Under the pieces are notes generated by a model. It was not told where the DNA came from and did not search any database. It saw only the letters and a program-made list of their open reading frames with translations. This document shows, in pieces, positions 21,724-33,460 of a stretch of DNA of 64,000 nt; the stretch's first letter is position 1; every line of letters begins with the position of its first letter. Source of the DNA: Siphonodentalium dalli (taxonomy: Eukaryota > Mollusca > Scaphopoda > Gadilida > Siphonodentaliidae); NCBI GenBank assembly GCA_032622095.1, contig CP136068.1, forward strand, positions 6,489,314 to 6,553,313, in the 5' to 3' direction. A program made the translations under genes and the position numbers.

Positions 21724-22551
21724 ACCAACTTTCGACACGTGTCTAATAAAATCATTGAAATACCAAATTCATTAAAACATCTACCTTGGAACCACCTGAC
21801 TGATTAATCTGACATACATGTATTGTGTTATGGGTTAATGGATAATTGGGCTTCAAACATGTTTAAATGGTTTTTAGAAAAAAGCGCCTGTGAGATTGGA
21901 AATTTACAACAATTGAGAAAGTTTGAGGTGTCGGTTGTGAAATTCCAACCTAAGTCTTGGGAGTCTGGAGCCCGGTCGGGAGGGGACTTGTTGAGCTGGA
22001 GGAGGGGGGTGATCAGTAGTGTACAGTTGGTAATTTCACGTACAAAATGTCAGGAGATTTTACGGATCCTCTCAGAAAAATTTACATGGAACAATTTGTT
22101 GAGAACACGTATGTCTGTGTAACCCTGCATGTGACCTACACTGGGTCGTCTCATTATAGAGATGCAGTGGCATCACCTACATCATAAATATATGTGTGTC
22201 ATCTAATGTGATGGGTCATGTTTCACGGACACTTCAGCTTCTTAAGTTTATACAACATAACTATGAGACACCATATATTCTACGATTTAATTTGTAAAGG
22301 CAACCCTGACTGACGCTGAAGTACGATATAAATCGTAATCAACAGTCAACGTGATCAAGAGTGTTTGCAATTAACGCATGTGTTTTGTGTTACATGAATT
22401 ACATATTGTGTTATTAAAATGATTATCTTTTGATATCTCAGTATTATTCGAAGGCGGTTCCCGTATTTTCAAACATTAATCGAGATTTCGAATAGATTAC
22501 TACAAAGATTATTAAATATTGTATTTCCAAGCCCCCTTCGTTATATTTCAG
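21724..22551. other. Intron sequence, nothing recognised
   Basis: An open frame at 21,823-22,122 overlaps a segment with GGAAATTT / AAATTCC words resembling the hAT family at 25,417 and is not considered coding. Confidence 0.45.
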
Positions 22552-22772
22552 GCAGTATAGCTTGGATAGACGGATCAGATGAGGCTGTCGAGGGAACATG
22601 GGTGTATTCAGATGGGGCGCCTCTCACGTGGTTCTACTGGCACACTGGATATCCATACGGAACTACCGCCGTGAATTGCTTAATAATGTATACCATGAGC
22701 ACATACGATTCTAAATTTTTTGACGATGTATGTTCTTATTCGCATTGCTACGTATGCCAGATTGGCATATGA
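22552..22772 (+). CDS. PAN–EGF–C-type lectin protein, last coding exon
   Basis: The acceptor is TTATATTTCAG (ends 22551); entry is in phase 1 and the exon ends at TGA 22770-22772. It encodes the second half of the lectin domain: AWIDGSDEAVEGTWVYSDG is the WIGL...G.W.W.DG block, followed by VNCLIM, DDVCS, CYVCQIGI with the conserved cysteines. The long loop reads GYPYG where sugar-binding lectins have EPN or QPD, and the WND motif is FDD, so classical calcium-dependent mannose or galactose binding is not predicted. The split codon with the previous exon makes a Cys. The four exons total 732 nt, a multiple of three. Confidence 0.88.
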
Positions 22773-22886
22773 GAACAGAGAGAGACATACAGCAATATAT
22801 CAACTACAATGGAATTACATCATTTGGAAAACAAATTGGCAAATTGTGTATCGGTGTATATCATTCCAAGGGCTCGGAGAACACCA

Positions 22887-22892
22887 AATAAA
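22887..22892 (+). terminator. Polyadenylation signal AATAAA
   Basis: AATAAA lies 115 bases after the lectin stop codon, a plausible 3' UTR end. Confidence 0.45.
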
Positions 22893-23386
22893 TGATTAAA
22901 CACATACCATGGGCAATACAAACCATGCAGCTAAAACGGAGGACGTTACACGTATATTGCAAATTTACCGAAAACGTCACTAATGTCGTGGTTCGATTTC
23001 GCAGTCAGTGACTTTCAGTTCGCGTTTGACAGAGCGTTGCACATGGGACACATCTTATCCAAAATAACGAACACCATGGTAAACTTCCCGGCAGAAAGAC
23101 CAGACAACAACGTGTACTCGATTGCGTCATAATTATATCACTCTCACCACAATATCACAGCTCTCGGGTCACGCAACTATAAAACAGTGTGAGTAATTAC
23201 TATTTCGCCTTAGTGGAAATGCAACAAAAATGTCGATATGTTTTGCATGGAAGACAGACATCAAATATTGAAGTTTCGGAAAATGTCAAATTCATTTAAA
23301 CTGTGAATAGATACACTGTAAAATTTAATACCGTTATAACTACGGTAATGCACCGTCAACTTAGTTGCCAGTACAATCCCTGTCGA
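22893..23386. other. No recognisable feature
   Basis: No coding signal or repeat was identified. Confidence 0.45.
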
Positions 23387-23540
23387 AATAACAGTATACC
23401 GTTGATACATTGTACTGTTGAAGTAAACGGTAGGATACTGTTGAAATAACAGTATACCGTTGATACATTGTACTGTTGGAATACACGGTAGGATACTGTT
23501 GAAATAACAGTACACCGTCGATACATTGTACTGTTGGAAT
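23387..23540. repeat. About 61-bp tandem repeat, 2.5 copies
   Basis: AACAGTATACCGTTGATACA TTGTACTGTTG and ACGGTAGGATACTGTTGAAAT alternate. The minus-strand frames through it are open by repetition only. Confidence 0.85.
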
Positions 23541-23730
23541 CACACATGCAATCTTTCTAAAATTTATTTATGGTACAAAGTAGTAATATAGCTGACTAGA
23601 AGATCCAACAAAAATAATTACTTTGATTCGTTTATTAGTAGAGAAATTAGCGAAAATGTGAAAAGTGATCCGTTATAACTAATACTTATAGAGTGAATGA
23701 CTGCAGTGCAAACCAATTTTACTAGATGAT

Positions 23731-23870
23731 CTCCAACGAGTTGTGTTGGGATATATAATTTTATAAAACGAGTTTGGTAGATTTGATTCACAACGAGTCG
23801 TAGACGAGTTGTGAATCAAATTTATCAAACGAGTTTCATACAATTTTATACCCCAATATAACGAGTTGAT
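23731..23870. mobile_element. Foldback element with CGAG-rich arms
   Basis: The palindrome is centred near 23,802: GTAGATTTGATTCACAACGA ... GAGTTGTGAATCAAATTTAT, with outer arms AACGAGTT..TTGGG.TATA and its complement. It resembles the foldback at 60,246 in layout. Confidence 0.7.
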
Positions 23871-23944
23871 GATATTGTATATCACATGAAAAACAAGAGC
23901 TTTATGCCTTGCTAACAAATGAAAATCCTTAATAGAAGCTGAAA

Positions 23945-24418
23945 ATGCATACATTTACGGCGTTGGCTGAGACGTTTCACAACCATATACGAAAGTATTG
24001 CGCGCTCTGGCTGGCGACGAAATATGTAGTCCCCAAATTGCCTCTTTGTTTTGTGTCAATTTTCGTTAGTGCAACGAAGTTGGGCATGAATTTAACTTTA
24101 ATGACCAAAGCAATCATTTTGCACTGTCTGGTGTCATGCGTGGCTTTTCGAAATAGTATTAATCAGCGGGGTCATTTTGTTGGCTCTATGCCAAATATCC
24201 GGAAAGCACGCGCCTATTCATCACCAGTGAGATATAAGGAAATATGTAATGACTTTTTAATGATATTATGGGGCTTTCACATGATATATGATTATTCGCC
24301 AAACCAAATTTGGTTGAAATCACGTAATGCTACATATAGTCATCGTCACGATACGAGGAATCTGATGATGTGGTTACAAGAAAACATATTGTCCCATTCG
24401 TGTCAGTTATCCGGGTAG
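23945..24418 (+). other. Unassigned 157-codon open frame
   Basis: This is the longest frame outside the repeats (474 nt). The peptide has no motif I recognise, no signal peptide and no lectin or transposon signature. It begins right after a foldback and ends before a LINE tail, so it may be unrecognised transposon sequence. Confidence 0.15.
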
Positions 24419-24689
24419 AAGAGGCACAACAACCGCACGAACAAAACTGATTCGCCGAATTTCAGCAAACTTAGTTAATCGTCATCTTTAAGTGGAACGT
24501 AATTATGTGGGCGTACATGCGGTCTGGTGGAGGTCATAGGTTGGGAACAGCAGGGCACAGAGATCAGGGATACACACATTCTGGCCAATTATCTTTTCAA
24601 AATTTTGAATAAAAAAAAACTAACGCAGTTTATATAACATCCACCGGGGTACCATGAGTCACCATATGTATATGTGCAAATTTGTATAC

Positions 24690-24770
24690 ACTTACTATAT
24701 TTATCGCAATGTCTTTGCTAAGGAAATGAGAAATAAATGAATTGAAACTGAATTGAATTGAAGAATTGTG
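24690..24770 (+). mobile_element. 3' tail of a CR1-type LINE
   Basis: GAGAAATAAATGAATTGAAA then CTGAATTGAATTGAAG is the (GAATT)n terminal repeat after AATAAA seen at CR1-group 3' ends. It has no coding part. Confidence 0.5.
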
Positions 24771-24902
24771 ACGATGTTTGTTGTGAGCAATAAAATAGTT
24801 CCTATTTTCAATTGTGTTATATGGTAAGCTTAGTGTGCTATACCCCCCCCCCGTGATATTGGTATTCAAGTACCTGAACAAAAGTCGCATCAAAATCGAC
24901 AC

Positions 24903-25408
24903 CAGTAGCGTTGTTGGTCTGATGTAGTATAATATATTAATTCGTAGTACTTAGTCAGTCATGATAGGACAGACACCGTGGAGCCAGCAAAATGAAGCAA
25001 TTAACTTGATTACGGTAAACATTTATCCATGTCGGGAATCGGAACGCAGAAAGTGTGCGTATCGTGAATCGGAACACTCCGAAAACAGAATCGAAACTCA
25101 TGGAAATGTCACTTTGAAACCATTAAGTCAGGCTAAATACGTATTGGTAGATAATGTTGACAGTTGCTATATACATGTTGGTATGAGAATGTTGACAGTG
25201 GGAATCTAACATGGAAATAAATTTACATTAAAGTAACTAGGTGATGCTTGGGAATTAACATATGCAATTTGTTCTCCAAAATATGATCTCGTTCCCTTCG
25301 AAATTCACATGTGTACACACTACCTCCTTCTTTGTGTGGATATGGGTGAGCAAACCCTTGTGATTTGGTGCAACGTGCTATCAATAAGACTAAAAAATAA
25401 ATGTGCGA
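24903..25408. other. No recognisable feature
   Basis: Short frames only. It ends at the target-site duplication of the following hAT element. Confidence 0.45.
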
Positions 25409-25416
25409 CGAGTAGA

Positions 25417-26443
25417 CAGGGATGTGGCTAGAGGGTCTCCGCTGGGGGGTGGTGTCCACCTTGGAAATTTCAAACTGCACCCCCCCCCCTTGAGTCGGAA
25501 TCACACCAACACAACTTTTTGCATAATTCCATTTGCACCCCCCTTGTACCTCATGCTCAGGCCTAATTTCCTGTATATTCATAAGCCATGCTTCTATTTT
25601 CCCAGTATGAGAACATTAAGATATTTTAACCTGAAAATTGCCCCAAATAAAACAACTAGTGATCTAATTCCAGACAAATGCACACAGCTACCGACAACAG
25701 ACCAGGAAACACCGGGCCGACCATGGTTATTCGGCCCGGTGTGAGAAAATTTTGAAAACTATACAAGAAAATCGCATATCCTAGCATCTAGACTGGCCTC
25801 AACTGAAGCTTTCCTAGTGTTGGAAATTTCAAACCTCATGCTCCCCCTCAGGTTGGAAAATTCTTCAACTGATGACCATTTATGTCTACAAGTTTGACCA
25901 AATGTAGTAAAATATTGTTTTGCTAAACTAATTAGCAGTTTTGTATTGGCTATGTGGATGGGGCAATAACACACCGGGCCGACCATGGTTCGGCCCGGTG
26001 TGGGAAAATTTTGAAATCTGAACAAGAAAATCGCAAAATCATAACATCTAGACTAGCCTCAAGCCTTCCTACTGTTGGAAATTTCAAACCCTACACCCCC
26101 ACTTAGGTTGGAAAATTTCCAACTGAAGACAATTCCAATGACAATGTTGACCAATTGTATGACAATATTGTTTTCTTAAATTAACTAGAAGTTTTTGACT
26201 GGCCACGGGGGAGGGACCAGGTCACAAGCTTTCCAAGTGTTGGAAATTTCCAACCTGCCACCTCCTTAAGGTTGGAAACTCTCCAACTGATCAAAAAATA
26301 GGAACATATGCAAATATTGGTCGAAAAACAATAAATTCCCCCCAATAAATTGTTTTTACCTGAAATTAGGAATTTCCAACTATTGAAAATATAGCTCTCT
26401 GCTGGAGGGGTGAGACACCCCCCCCCCTCTAGCCACATCCCTG
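25417..26443. mobile_element. hAT-type element with perfect 8-bp duplication, non-autonomous
   Basis: The ends CAGGGATGTGGCTAGAGGG and their exact complement are flanked by CGAGTAGA at 25,409-25,416 and 26,444-26,451. CAGGG-type ends plus an 8-bp duplication fit hAT. The interior is built from about 250-bp diverged units, each with GTTGGAAATTTC and GGTTGGAAAATT words and a poly-C run. There is no transposase. Confidence 0.88.
25711..25743. repeat. GC-rich perfect hairpin inside the hAT element, copy 1
   Basis: CACCGGGCCGA and TCGGCCCGGTG flank a loop containing CCATGGTTAT. A second copy with a shorter loop lies at about 25,971-26,002. Confidence 0.8.
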
Positions 26444-26451
26444 CGAGTAGA

Positions 26452-26997
26452 ATACATTGGAAACAAGTCCTATCTTTTCTATCACAGAAGTTGCTCCCTA
26501 GAAATACACCAATTGGTAAACAAGGTCGTGGACAATAGAGCAAATCTGTTCGCGGAATCGGATCTTCAACCGCTCGGGATGAGAATTATGCTGGGCAGAA
26601 TGAGTTTTCTAGGGACAGCTCACCCACAGTGGTCCACGGCGGATGGTTTCACATAACTTTAACCTGGTCACCGCCCGCTCATCCTGCTAGTACTATACTT
26701 TATTCCACACCCATTGGCGTGAGACACATGTATTAAACGGAATCCCAGCCATTGAATACATATTAGTGTATACCTCTAGTGGAATACAAGCCGGAACTAT
26801 TCATATTCACGTTGTAGCCAAGAAAGATGACGTACATTACGTCGATCATCCGCTTCCGGTGATCCCCCATAATTACTGGTTATTTGTCAAACTTAAATCA
26901 CAATAAAGGTAGATATAGTAACAACGAAGGTGACATTCATGGATTGAACTTATCTAACTGAACGGTATAGAATAAATACAGAACACAACTTGCATCA
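26452..26997. other. No recognisable feature
   Basis: CTAG|T at 26,687-26,691 follows CCGCCCGCTCATCCTG but has no good hairpin, so a Helitron end is not claimed. Confidence 0.4.
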
Positions 26998-27118
26998 TAA
27001 TCTCGAATCTTTTATCGAATTCGTTGCGGACGGCGCAAACTTATATTTCGCTAGCTACGCTCTCGCGAAATATATCCTTGCGCCATCCGCAACTCATTCG
27101 ATAAAAGAGTCTCGATTA
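26998..27118. mobile_element. Foldback element
   Basis: The 121-bp imperfect palindrome is TAATCTCGAATCTTTTATCG ... CGATAAAAGAGTCTCGATTA, with inner arms TTGCGGACGGCGCAA / TTGCGCCATCCGCAA and TATTTCGC/GCGAAATA. Confidence 0.8.
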
Positions 27119-28489
27119 AGATGCGCATTGTGTTCTGTCTATATAATGAATACTGAATACAATGGACCACGCGTGAACTCAGGATTTGCATGTGCGTGCA
27201 ATCATCGCTCGTTCACTCAATACGCTGATATTACATTTATTTGTATTTTGGTCATAGGGTCGGGTAGCTTCGGTTACCATAGCAACATCGAATATGCTAC
27301 CCAGTTGTCTCTAAGTCATGACGTTATTCAAGGGCCACACATTCACTATATATTGAGAGAGAAAAACCTGCGATTTGTCTAGACTGTATGGAACTAAACC
27401 AACTGTAGAATGCACTGTTATACATATATGCTGATATAGCACATGGCTATATGGCAACCAAGATCACACCGTTATATTTGCCCGGTCTCGCCCCCTACCG
27501 CAGGTATGATTAGCACATACAGCGATAAACACATAAGCCAAAGTTGGTGATATATTCACAAAACTGCACCGTTTTACACACATCCGAAAACAATACGGTA
27601 TGCACATTAATGCGCAACACGCTATGTTCTTTTTGCGACCTGTTACTTACTGGGCGGCGCCAAAACAAAAAACCAGGCTGGTGCCTTTGATTGGCTGAAA
27701 GACATATTGTGGACCTATTTCAGTGAACATAATCGATGGTTACTTTCCAAACACTATTTCCACTGGATGAACGTAGCTATCAACTATTGTTATGGACAAT
27801 TCCAACCACATCGATTCTATATTTCAGAGAACACAACGATCGAACTAACCACGTAATTGTGTAAATATTTACTGCTTTATATTGGATGAATTATTGTGGG
27901 ATAAACGTACAACACTTATTCCGCTAATAATGCTCACATAATAATTACATATACATTCGGTAATAACATAATCACTGTTTCTGACTATTTTGGGTTTCAA
28001 ATTTATGAATATATCTGGTTTTGCTATGTCTATTTGTGGTGTATATTGAATCATCGGAACGGATGAACGATGTTACATTTACATCTAACAATTGACTTAT
28101 GTCATAAACATGTTAAATAGTTGGAAATTCATTCCTGATTTTCAGATCGAATATACTAGGTGGAATTCCTCTGATAGCCCAATTTTCCGACTAGTATTTG
28201 ATGTGCAGTTTGTTGTCTTAGATCAAATGTCGAATATTATCCTCCAACTTCCGGTGGCATGTTTGGACTAAAATAGCATCACATGAAAAATTTCCCAACA
28301 TAAAGGTGATGTTAAATGGAAATTTCCAATCGCAAATTAATGAATGTGCCAATCACACTGTAGTTCAACTTGGGAGGGAGTTTCTTTTTGGCTGAGCATT
28401 GAACATAATGATAAAGGAAAGTCAAAAAGTTACAGTAAAGGTCTTTTATTGCGTAGATGAAATTGTTTTCATTTGAAGCATTTCACCAA
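27119..28489. other. No recognisable feature
   Basis: Unassigned sequence; no exon with lectin-like or other known motif. Confidence 0.45.
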
Positions 28490-29290
28490 TATATGTGGGC
28501 TGCAGGGGCTTCTGGTGGATTAAAATCGGATTCCAAGATGGCTGCTGCCAGCCATGTTCTATAACGAATTCCGATAATAATTGACGACTCCAATCTAGAT
28601 GACATCCCGAAGATCAGTGTGGTGATGAGTGGGTGAGGAGGTGCCGCAGGATTTAGTCTGTCAAAGAGTAAAATCAAAGATGACCGCTGGCAGCTACGTT
28701 ATTTAACGAATTTCGGGAATAATCGATGGCTCCCATCTAGCGTTCACCCCGAATATAAGAGATACTGGATGTGCCTGTATGGCTTGCCAAATGATTTAGT
28801 AATGCAAAGAGAAAACTCCAAAATGGCTGCTGGCAGCCATGTTTTGCTGTGAATTTCGAAAAACAAATCAATGACTCCACTCTAGAGGTCACCATGAAGT
28901 TACATATAAAGTTTTGTGATGATCGATGAGGGATGTGGTTTGTAGGGTGTGTCAAAGAATTGTCATGCAAATAATACAATCCAAGATGGCTGCCGGCGGA
29001 CATGTTTTTCATCGAACATTTGTTCAAATTTGATAGCTCCCATCTAGAGGTGACCCTACACATACTTGCAAATATTCAAAACAATTATCAAACAAATGCG
29101 GCACCTAGAGGTCACCCCAAAGATCCATATGAAAAGCCAAGATGGCAACAGGCGGCCATGTTTTGTAACGAATTTCGTGAAAAATCGATGGCTCCCATCT
29201 AGAGGTCACCCTGAAGATCTGTATGAAGTATGGTGATGATCGGGCGAGGAATGCGGCCTGTAGTGTGCGCCAAAGTAAAATGTTGACGGA
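28490..29290. repeat. About 155-bp diverged tandem array, five copies
   Basis: Each unit has CCAAGATGGCTGC(C/T)G.CAGCCATGTT, then AACGAATTTCG, TCGATGGCTCCCATCTAGAG and GTCACC, at about 28,530, 28,675, 28,815, 28,978 and 29,138. It is probably the core of a mollusc-type dispersed element; the ends were not found. Confidence 0.8.
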
Positions 29291-29848
29291 CGTACGCACG
29301 GTGGGAAGCTAAAAACCTTGCGCCACTACATGTAGTTCCAACAGTAAATTGGATAGATTACGCGGGTGGTTGGAAACTTCCAACCGAAGGACTACGAAAA
29401 TTTCACAATTTCATGATTTGGTAATCCCGGTCTGGTTCAGCGTGGAGCTGTATGGAATTCACTGGAGACTTTCTAGCCACGTGTATTGCGTCGATGGTGA
29501 GGATAACTATCGTGGGCTTTGCTTTCATTTATTCATGAACATTAAACAGTCCAAATGCAGACAGACATGAGTGCGTGACGAGCTTGAAAAACGAACGGCA
29601 CTGTACTGTGGTATTATGCGTGTATGCTATTGTTAATCTGGCGCATATTTGATCGGAATGTATGTTGTGTCGTTCTTGCGCAGGCCCCTGCCCATACATA
29701 TGTTATCCCCCCCCCCTGTGTTTTCTGAGCAATCGCTATTCACATTTATAGTGTGATTTGTATTCCGCTGCATATATATTGTCCATGGAACTTCCGTCAG
29801 CATTTTCAACAGTTGGAAATTTCATCCCTGACACAACAATAGTTGGCC
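29291..29848. other. Nothing recognised apart from hAT-like words
   Basis: GGTTGGAAACTTCCAACC at about 29,368 and CAGTTGGAAATTTC at about 29,811 echo the hAT family at 25,417; no boundaries are visible. Confidence 0.35.
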
Positions 29849-30128
29849 AGCCTGTTCTCCCGAAAAGCAACACAGTATCCACAGTATCTGCTTATAATAA
29901 AACTGTTTTTAGGTAGATGATCTGCTTAGAATCGCTTCATTTTGAGTCTATAAATGAAATGAAAATGAAAACATTTTATTCACATTATCGACTCAAAGTG
30001 AGGCGATTCTAAGCATATAATGTTCGAACAATGACACAAATACGCCAAATCAGGACTTTTCATGTGTACGCTCTTTAATATGTGTTTTCACTGTGACCGT
30101 ACCACAAAACGAAATAGCGACTGGAGTC
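29849..30128 (+). mobile_element. Hairpin MITE family B, copy 3
   Basis: CTGCTTAGAATCGCTTCATT and TGAGGCGATTCTAAGC form the core hairpin. Left flank CCTGTTCTCCCGAAAA and right flank CACAAAACGAAATAGCG match copies 1 and 2. Confidence 0.75.
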
Positions 30129-30163
30129 AATTGTTGCCTTATTTCACATAATCACATTATTTA

Positions 30164-30331
30164 GGGGATAACGGTGTGGTGTTTTGTGATTTCGGACAGG
30201 TACAGGGCGAAATTACTGTGGCAAATTTAGCTAATGGGCGACGGTGGAGCCGGAGCCCATTAACGGGTATTTGCCACAGTATGTTCGCATTGTACCTTTC
30301 CGAAATCACAAAATACCACACTGTTATCCCC
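30164..30331. mobile_element. Foldback element, ends GGGGATAACGGTGTGG
   Basis: The 168-bp palindrome has 33-base ends differing at two positions and an inner hairpin (AATGGGC ... GCCCATT). A partial second copy of one end lies at about 30,758-30,830. Confidence 0.8.
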
Positions 30332-31158
30332 ATTATAATGTTCTTCGAACTTAAAACGTTATTTAGACAAACAAATGCCTCGTGATTATCAACGAAATGT
30401 GCGGACATAGAAAACACTCAGCCAATTCACGACTTTTTATTTTAATTTAATGCGCTAGATAAAATATAGTCCCCCAGTTAGCATCGCTCGTATCGTTAAG
30501 AATGCTGATAAAGATGAACAATTGCCACCTCAAATAGAAATAAATATGCACAACAATTAGTTTCTGCATGTAGTTGATGTCTTTTTCAGAATTTTATCAC
30601 TTACAAATTGCGGTTTTTATTTTACCGCGAACTTGAAGTTGAATTGAATTTGAAACAATGGAAAATTGTTTACTCAATAAAATGTATTTCACGCCGTATT
30701 TGTCGCGGTTTCATGTCAAGAAATTTGGTCAAACGATATCGAAACAATGATATTGATGGGATATAACGGCGTGGTGTTTTGTGCTTTCTGGAAGTACATG
30801 TATACAGGGCGAATGTGCTGACTGTCAACATTCGACAAAAGCGATGTCGCTGATTTGTTTATATAGCAACCAGCTAGTAACGGAAGTCTCTAGACCGGGC
30901 GCCAACTTACAGTTACTCTATACATCTACCCCGTAACGTCACCGGCATGTACATGTACTGCGTAACGGTGAGGTCACGGAGAGAAACGGAGCAGTGTGCG
31001 GAACTGCATTGGGCATGGACACCACGAAGGAGGAGATTAGGAATTTAGCTGACGGCAATATTGGCGCGTAGGAATATCTAACATTGAAGTTGTGAGCCGG
31101 ACTATACATTGCGACATGTTATCAATGAATAACCCCCCGCAAATAAGTGATGTTTCCG
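30332..31158. other. Nothing recognised except the partial foldback end at about 30,758
   Basis: A short ATG frame at 31,016 (18 codons) is not supported. Confidence 0.4.
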
Positions 31159-32982
31159 GGGGCCTATACTATAGAATACAATTTTTGTTATATCAGCGTT
31201 AATTTGTGATTTACTAATTTTGTAATACATATTTTGTGTTATATAGTATTCGACTATATTTCTATCAGTGTATTTCTTTCATTGTAGATTGAAACTCAAC
31301 ATATGTCCAAAACTCTTGATATGCAAAATACATTGACATGTAATGACTTATATGATCTTTTTGGCAAACCATCTATATATACCGGGATTCACTTGACCGG
31401 AAAATCTTTGCATTTGGTTGAGAAAAGGGGAGGCCTGAAAGTTTCATCTGTTCATGTTTTCATAGTACTCGAACGCTACAGCTTTGTAATATGTACAAAT
31501 TCGCAATACGGAATGATAAAGTACTGGCTAAGCGGGTTCTATAGTACAGCAATAATACCATTTTTGTGAAAATTCATTATTAGATTACAAATGCACAGGC
31601 TGCATTATTGATTTTTCACGACGATTATCCGTGCGGAAAATGGTGAGTGCGATTAGCTGGGTACATGTTCTTTGTAATGCGGTCACGGAATCTCAATTGT
31701 TAACCCATTGAGATGGTTTACGCTCAATTGATTTGAAAGGAGATAGCCATGTCAGCGGCCTAGACTTTAATTATGAATGGAATTAAAGAGTTACAGTTGT
31801 CGGGCTTGGGCTCAAAACGTATTTATATAAACGACCTGTGTGCGAAGGTACACGGATACGCGGTGAATCGGGGGTGGTGGCATTTCGTGTTGAAACAGTT
31901 ACTGATCATTTCAGGCTAAGTTTCGTTAAGAATCAGTGGACCCCAAATATTTACCATGACATTATGTAACATATTTGAACCGCATGGCATTTGTGTGCTC
32001 AAGAAGTTTGCGTTTACCTTGTGGTCTAAACAATTTAATTTGGCCAATAGTGCGCACAGAATCTTCCATGAGTGAATTTTTAGAAAAAAATCGGGGTCCC
32101 CCGATCCTTAACTTACCAATGTAGTAGTGTGTGTTGGTTATAACCAAAGGTAATATGTTTACCTAAATTCAGCCGCTTAGTTGGGTATAAATGGAAGGTA
32201 CTGGGAATTAGGTATAGTTTAAGTAGATGGTGCTATATATATGTTTTAAATCGAGGTTGGGTGTCCCCGGAGACCCTGGACGAGGGAGTGTTGGTCCACA
32301 TTTGAATTTCCAAATGAACACCCATCCTTTACACAGGTCGAAAATACCAAGTCCGAGAACAGCCATCGCACCCACATCATGGGTTGAATTTTTCCAGCTG
32401 CATGTTACCTCAAACTTGTCAACTATTAAGGTCTAGATGTTCCCACTAATATTTCAGCCAGACAAAGCTAGCTAGACAAATTAGGTTCCACCCTTGGTAA
32501 TATTGCTATATAAAGTTGATGTGGCCATTTGAACGGCAACCGATGTGTGTGTTTGCCGACCTTTTTCGACAAACCGTTAATAAACATGTAACATAAAACA
32601 TCTGAAAATGGTAAGTATTCCACACGATACTGAAAAAATTACTTTTCATCGTGCGCAATTGTGGTCAAAATAACCCAAGTATCGGTAACTAGTCACACAT
32701 AATGTACCTTTATTCATCAACCAAATCATTCACCAACTGACACAAATAGGCATTGCCATATCATTCGCATATATCATTAGAGTAATTTCCCTTGACGAAA
32801 TCACAAATGTTTAGATGTGCGGTCAACGAACGGTGGTCGATAGTACTCGATTTACCGTCTTTTTGTGATTTACAAGAAATCGCGTTCGCTGTTAGATTAC
32901 AGTGGTCCATAGTACTCGACACCTTCTGTACGGCTCAAATAAGCCTGCTATTACAAAAATTGTATTCTATAGTATAGGCCCC
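31159..32982. mobile_element. Candidate DNA element with perfect 30-bp inverted ends
   Basis: GGGGCCTATACTATAGAATA plus CAATTTTTGT at 31,159-31,188 is matched exactly in reverse at 32,953-32,982. The 1.8 kb between them has only short frames (for example 31,303-31,569, 88 codons, no motif). No target duplication is evident, so superfamily and exact ends are open. Confidence 0.6.
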
Positions 32983-33232
32983 TGGGGTATATTGGCTTAA
33001 GTGCATTACAATTCACATTATTCCACATTGTTTGTCGATTATGTGCATATTTCCGCGAGGATATATTGAGATGGAAATTTCACACCAACAATAGATAAAG
33101 AACCAATAGTAACATTGTAGATCAAACTATAGTAACATTAGTACAACCATATCCTCACCATATATTCTGCATCCCAGCAGGCAGGCCATAAATTAGTTCA
33201 AATGCATTAATGTCACACTCATACCTGATGTG

Positions 33233-33460
33233 ATGAAGCAAATCTTTCTGATTCCTTTTGTAATTGTTTGCATATTCGCCGTGCCCGCCGTTTTAAAAGA
33301 TGTGCAACTGTTCACAGGAAATGAGGTGTCCGACAACATGAGGAATAGCAGTCTTCCGGATATATCTTCCTTCGATTCCACACTCAATGCACCTTTCACA
33401 ACAAAGACAACATCCACTACTTATGTTCACACTGAAGTGGCAAATGAAAAGACAATTTAG
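33233..33460 (+). CDS. Candidate small secreted peptide (75 residues), unrecognised
   Basis: The ATG at 33,233 opens with MKQ followed by the hydrophobic stretch IFLIPFVIVCIFAV and a likely signal-peptidase site after AVPA (residue 19). The mature part of about 56 residues is Thr/Ser-rich, without cysteines, and ends EKTI before TAG. The GTG codon before the ATG is not a start. The base at -3 is G. It could be a complete short secreted peptide or an unspliced first exon. The opposite strand is also open across the same stretch (33,193-33,417), which weakens the case. No homologue is recognised. Confidence 0.3.
   Translation: MKQIFLIPFVIVCIFAVPAVLKDVQLFTGNEVSDNMRNSSLPDISSFDSTLNAPFTTKTTSTTYVHTEVANEKTI

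Noticed and set aside
23945-24418. 157-codon frame as a gene
   Set aside because: No motif, signal peptide or splice context; kept only as an unassigned open frame.
26640-26691. Helitron 3' end at CTAG|T
   Set aside because: No GC-rich hairpin immediately before it.
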